Shown here: one piece after another, positions 5,901 to 7,127 of the stretch
Layout: each line of letters begins with the position of its first letter
How positions within the stretch are numbered: position 1 is the stretch's first letter
Assembly: GCA_041584055.1 (NCBI GenBank)
Contig: JBFHER010000203.1
Coordinates: forward strand, 1-7,127
Source of the DNA: JBFHER01 sp041584055
GTDB taxonomy: Bacteria; Bacteroidota; Bacteroidia; Bacteroidales; UBA5342
Direction: 5' to 3'
Length of the DNA: 7,127 nucleotides
Notes under the pieces: model-generated
Told to the model about the DNA's origin: nothing
Seen by the model: only the letters and a program-made list of their open reading frames with translations
Databases searched by the model: none
Program-made: the position numbers and the translations under genes

Positions 5901-7127
5901 TGCAGGATCTTCTACTACCTTGCGATCTACCGGTTATTGTGGAATCGCTGAACTTTAGTAACGAAGAAAAAGTGTGGTCATCCGGAGTGATTGACCTTTC
6001 GTGTTCTGCGGATGTCAATCTGTTTATGAATGTGAAAGGAATTGGTGAATTGGGGACTGAAGACCACTTGAATATCTACTACAAGCTGGATGGAGGAGAA
6101 GCGGTAGCGCTTTTAGAAAATATGGGTGCGCTGGAAGAAACTAAATTAGTTGCAACCGCATTACAGGGAAATAACATCGAGATTATTATCAACGCTTCTA
6201 CAAGCAATGCTGAAAAAGTTTACAGCATTACCGACCTCAAAATATCTGAACCTCCTGTGTTTAACAGAATTGAAGCAGAAGACTTTTATTTTATGTATGG
6301 CATTCAAACTGAAAATACCTCGGATGTGAACGGTAACGAAAATGTTGGTTGGGTGCACAATGGGGATTGGCTCATGTATAAGGACATTGATTTAACAGGA
6401 GCCGGTAGCTTCACCGTACGGTATTCATCGCCGGCAGAAGGGAACAGCATTGAGATGCGCCTGGATTCTATCAACGGGCCATTGATTGGCAATATGAAAT
6501 TGGATAAAACAGGCAGCTTTAAAAGCTGGAAAAACCAAAATGCCAATATTATCCCAACGGATGGCATCTATGATGTATACCTTGTTTTGAAAGGTGGTAG
6601 TGGTTATCTTTTTAATCTGAACTGGTTTCAGTATTCATCAACAGTCTATCCTTTCAGCAGCGATGCGACGCTCAGCTCTGATGAGTTTCCTATCAATCAG
6701 GAAACAAAAATAATTAGCATTCCGTACGCCAGGACCTTGTCAAGTTTTACCGGTTCTTTAAGTACTGCCGCAGGCGCCAGCTTTGTTGTATATTTGTCGG
6801 ATGGTGTGACTCTTGCAAATGCTGCACGCGGCGGTTATAAAGTGGTGGTTACCGCAGAAGATGGAATTACACAGGTCATTTACACAATTGATTATAACAC
6901 CGGGGTGGATAATTTAACGGAACAGATTACAAAAGTTTATCCAAACCCGGCAACGGATCAGTTGTACATCCAAACAAACAATGTGGAGACGAAGTCCTAT
7001 TGTGTAATTGATATGTTCGGAAAAAAAATTGTACAAGGCGTTTTTCCAAAAGGAACTTCCGACGCAGCATTGGATATTTCCAACTGGAGGAAGGGATTGT
7101 ATATTTTACAATTGATTACTGAGAATG
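2906..7127 (+). CDS. T9SS-exported polysaccharide lyase-like protein with four CBM6-like modules (3' end outside window)
   Basis: Predicted secreted or surface-attached polysaccharide lyase, 1407 codons without a stop and running off the window. The ATG at 2906 is the first in frame after a TAG at 2867; it has an A/T-rich, Shine-Dalgarno-less leader typical of Bacteroidota. Order: signal peptide 1-28 (cleavage MQA before Q29); alginate-lyase-like alpha-toroid about 30-470; CBM6-like 1 about 497-647; CBM6-like 2 about 653-775; Ig-like beta-sandwich about 778-875; CBM6-like 3 about 879-1000; unclassified beta-sandwich about 1005-1115; CBM6-like 4 about 1120-1243; second unclassified beta-sandwich about 1245-1330; T9SS type A sorting domain from about 1337. 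Only about ten residues should be missing. The leader and promoter-like elements suggest transcription separate from the two upstream genes, though read-through is possible. The substrate is open: alginate, glucuronan or another uronate-containing glycan are candidates from the fold; lyase chemistry itself is inferred. Confidence 0.9.
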   Translation, partial: MSLKSVVFSLRYRTVLSLFFILILPMQAQFVHPGLSHKKSDLDRMKYMIEAQIEPYYSSYVDLCNLPTAKYTYSVQGDVSITTYGLEPYGWKDARFNADARAAYYGALRWYIEEDDRYAEKAIEAIMAWTGLTDHQQKMSLTSAPIWLMIEAAEIIRHTYDGWDEADIKKFEDMLVYPGYSNTKAPSGKYTWYWTAYKFDEARAGNQELAGIRTVAAIGVFMNNKIIYDRAMRYVSNLPAREDDLPYARGPRIKGPLSVEGSTEYSISYTVPNPENTQAYPDWGYCGVLPYNIYPNGQNVESSRDQGHTAFSLGQLCTLGEIGWSQGYNFFGLLDSRILKGLEYTLRYCVSAKKSFPDQTTPWEPVTFVDLEGLEEPRAEDADVDFIQITNRTKRNKSQNISPISRENFNSIYSWELPIAHYVGRGFKTEEDIKWTIRARDYSRQENGRYEFASTGQDYTGHGALVYYRPEGCMGDPISGFVDDTIPQYSMNVVPCIIEAENFDYFPIFADGKTYHDVDAENTGSQYRLKQGVDIDVCAEGGYQLSSLEDGEWLNYTIAIRKAGYYNVNLRYAAANADGKVQVVFGNDHEMDVVTMPFGGDHSTGLTDYSDYPVAQKVLLQAGVMAMKVKISGASNSFVINSIAVEEDVNTAHVEAENYTEMSGVAIIKNTSDSEGLSHVTSIGAGDWMTFDVYLPRTQNYTLAYRLAAINDGEYLVLLDNDTIETFAFTSTGGGSVWETQNSALSFPLRAGNHTLKLIAKTAGSNLNWLDFQRDESICDVSYILPFFSTWNAGGLLLSTVQTDSIAAIPGYTIALAPSPEIGGAWAWTGPNAFISNERVLNFNNIQTEESGVYKVTYTNDCGVITKDSFVIYVSDVLHIEAENYSAMSGVGTVATTDVDGGLKVNAIDADDYMAYEINVPYTGNYLLAYRVAGESAGSFVVSLDGVELETISFEATGGDETWISVGTVTSLKLNKGMQTLKITAKNGAWNINWLELQLQDLLLPCDLPVIVESLNFSNEEKVWSSGVIDLSCSADVNLFMNVKGIGELGTEDHLNIYYKLDGGEAVALLENMGALEETKLVATALQGNNIEIIINASTSNAEKVYSITDLKISEPPVFNRIEAEDFYFMYGIQTENTSDVNGNENVGWVHNGDWLMYKDIDLTGAGSFTVRYSSPAEGNSIEMRLDSINGPLIGNMKLDKTGSFKSWKNQNANIIPTDGIYDVYLVLKGGSGYLFNLNWFQYSSTVYPFSSDATLSSDEFPINQETKIISIPYARTLSSFTGSLSTAAGASFVVYLSDGVTLANAARGGYKVVVTAEDGITQVIYTIDYNTGVDNLTEQITKVYPNPATDQLYIQTNNVETKSYCVIDMFGKKIVQGVFPKGTSDAALDISNWRKGLYILQLITEN
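2993..4315 (+). other. catalytic domain: alginate-lyase-like (PF05426-type) alpha-toroid
   Basis: Residues about 30-470 of the large secreted protein. It opens with FVHPGLSHKKSDLDRMKYMI (30-49), the typical entry of this family (FVHPGL..., D..RM), followed by helical hairpins. AGNQELAGIRTVAAIGVFM (204-222) corresponds to the conserved N/Q-bearing helix before an IGVF motif, and ESSRDQGH (301-308) carries the arginine and histidine of the RDQGH signature that is followed in relatives by an E.AW.QG segment, here EIGWSQG (321-327). NFNSIYSWELPIAHYV (408-423) closes the toroid. Characterised enzymes of related fold cleave uronate polysaccharides by beta-elimination (PL5 alginate lyase, PL38). Which residues act as base and acid here cannot be fixed without a structure alignment. 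Confidence 0.8.
4394..4846 (+). other. CBM6-like module 1 (long subtype)
   Basis: Residues about 497-647. Starts with the CBM6 signature IEAENF (498-503). The stretch from YHDVDAENTGSQYRL to the VDID and GGYQL segments (515-545) and GEWLNYTI (551-558) marks the longer CBM6 subtype found after many glycoside hydrolases. The C-terminal ligand-binding motif, NLNW or NINW in the other copies, is INSI here: N641 is kept and the Trp replaced by Ser642, so binding may be altered. Confidence 0.7.
4862..5230 (+). other. CBM6-like module 2
   Basis: Residues about 653-775. Starts HVEAENYTEMSGV (653-665), has AGDWMTFDV (685-693) with the platform Trp688, and ends NLNWLDF (766-772), the conserved Asn-Trp ligand site. 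It resembles module 3 more than modules 1 or 4 and is probably a duplicate of it. Confidence 0.7.
5237..5530 (+). other. Ig-like beta-sandwich domain
   Basis: Residues about 778-875, between CBM6-like modules 2 and 3. The AWAWTGPNAF (825-834) and ESGVYKVTYTNDCG (850-863) motifs are those of Ig-like domains frequent in Bacteroidota surface proteins (W.WTGPN..., ...SG.Y.V..TN.CG). C779 and C862 could form a disulfide. Probably a spacer; no catalytic role is visible. Confidence 0.55.
5540..5905 (+). other. CBM6-like module 3
   Basis: Residues about 879-1000. Starts HIEAENYSAMSGV (879-891) and ends NINWLEL (991-997). The platform position corresponding to Trp688 of module 2 is Tyr913 (DADDYMAYEI). 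Shared start, spacing and the LAYR/ITAK strands identify it as a sister copy of module 2. Confidence 0.7.
5918..6250 (+). other. unclassified beta-sandwich domain
   Basis: Residues about 1005-1115. Alternating strands with a central HLNIYYKLDGGEAVALLEN segment (1054-1072) resembling a jelly-roll type domain repeatedly found in large Bacteroidota exoproteins (..L.VYYKIDGG...L..N). I cannot name the family. A glycan-binding or spacer role is a guess. Confidence 0.4.
6263..6634 (+). other. CBM6-like module 4 (canonical subtype)
   Basis: Residues about 1120-1243. Starts RIEAEDF (1121-1127), has VHNGDWLMY (1150-1158) with platform Trp1155, the GNMKLDKTGSFKSWKNQN segment (1195-1212) typical of classical CBM6 (G....V..TG.W..W), and ends FNLNWFQY (1236-1243). 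All ligand-site features of a classical CBM6 appear to be present. Confidence 0.8.
6638..6895 (+). other. beta-sandwich spacer domain before the sorting tail
   Basis: Residues about 1245-1330. The pattern SSDATLSS near its start and VVVTAEDGITQVIYTIDY (1313-1330) at its end matches a repeat-type beta-sandwich (SDATLS ... V.VTAEDG.T..YTI) common in bacterial surface proteins, family name not certain. Likely a stalk. Confidence 0.45.
6914..7127 (+). other. T9SS type A C-terminal sorting domain (truncated by window edge)
   Basis: From about residue 1337. Motifs in order: KVYPNPATDQLYI (1343-1355), CVIDMFGKKIVQG (1366-1378), DISNWRKGLYILQL (1390-1403). These are the three conserved blocks of the Por secretion tail that directs export through the type IX system and is removed at the surface by sortase PorU. 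Only the last lysine-rich strand should lie beyond the window. Confidence 0.9.

Noticed and set aside
5680..6018. Reverse-strand frame of 112 codons
   Set aside because: Antisense to CBM6-like module 3 and the following domain, whose forward reading has clear motifs; serine/threonine-rich shadow composition.
2906..7127. Possibility that the long forward stretch is several genes or contains a frameshift
   Set aside because: Reading codon by codon from 2906 gives 1407 sense codons with continuous domain logic and no stop, so it is one protein.
1..7127. tRNA, rRNA, CRISPR array or insertion sequence
   Set aside because: No cloverleaf, rRNA motif, spaced direct repeats, transposase or terminal inverted repeats were seen; coding sequence fills all but about 430 bases.

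Overview
The window looks like part of a polysaccharide-degradation locus from a member of the Bacteroidota. Three things point there: the third gene ends in a type IX secretion system (T9SS) C-terminal sorting domain, a system confined to that phylum and close relatives; none of the three starts has a Shine-Dalgarno sequence, each being preceded by an A/T-rich stretch; and a DUF2961 (now GH172) lipoprotein, an esterase and a CBM6-decorated lyase sit together on one strand. A free-living or aquatic member is an inference from the T9SS and CBM6 modules, not something the bases prove.

Layout: (1) 2-1591, a 529-residue lipoprotein of the DUF2961/GH172 family, whose two probable catalytic glutamates are visible. 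(2) 1598-2485, six bases downstream and surely co-transcribed, a 295-residue secreted alpha/beta-hydrolase of the carbohydrate-esterase-like type with an intact Ser-Asp-His triad. (3) 2486-2905, 420 bases with no recognisable gene, holding a perfect 12-bp palindrome and two copies of a Bacteroidota-type -7 promoter element. (4) 2906 to the end of the window, one uninterrupted frame of 1407 codons that runs off the right edge: signal peptide, alginate-lyase-like alpha-toroid catalytic domain (PF05426 type), four CBM6-like modules of three visible subtypes separated by beta-sandwich domains, then the T9SS sorting tail, cut a few residues before its expected end.

Working model (inference): the T9SS-exported lyase binds a uronate-rich or similar polysaccharide through its CBM6 array and cleaves it outside the cell; the esterase removes acyl groups and the GH172-like lipoprotein trims furanoside or related side units from the released oligosaccharides. 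No SusC/SusD pair, sugar transporter or regulator lies inside the window, so the substrate is not determined. No RNA gene, mobile element or CRISPR array was seen.
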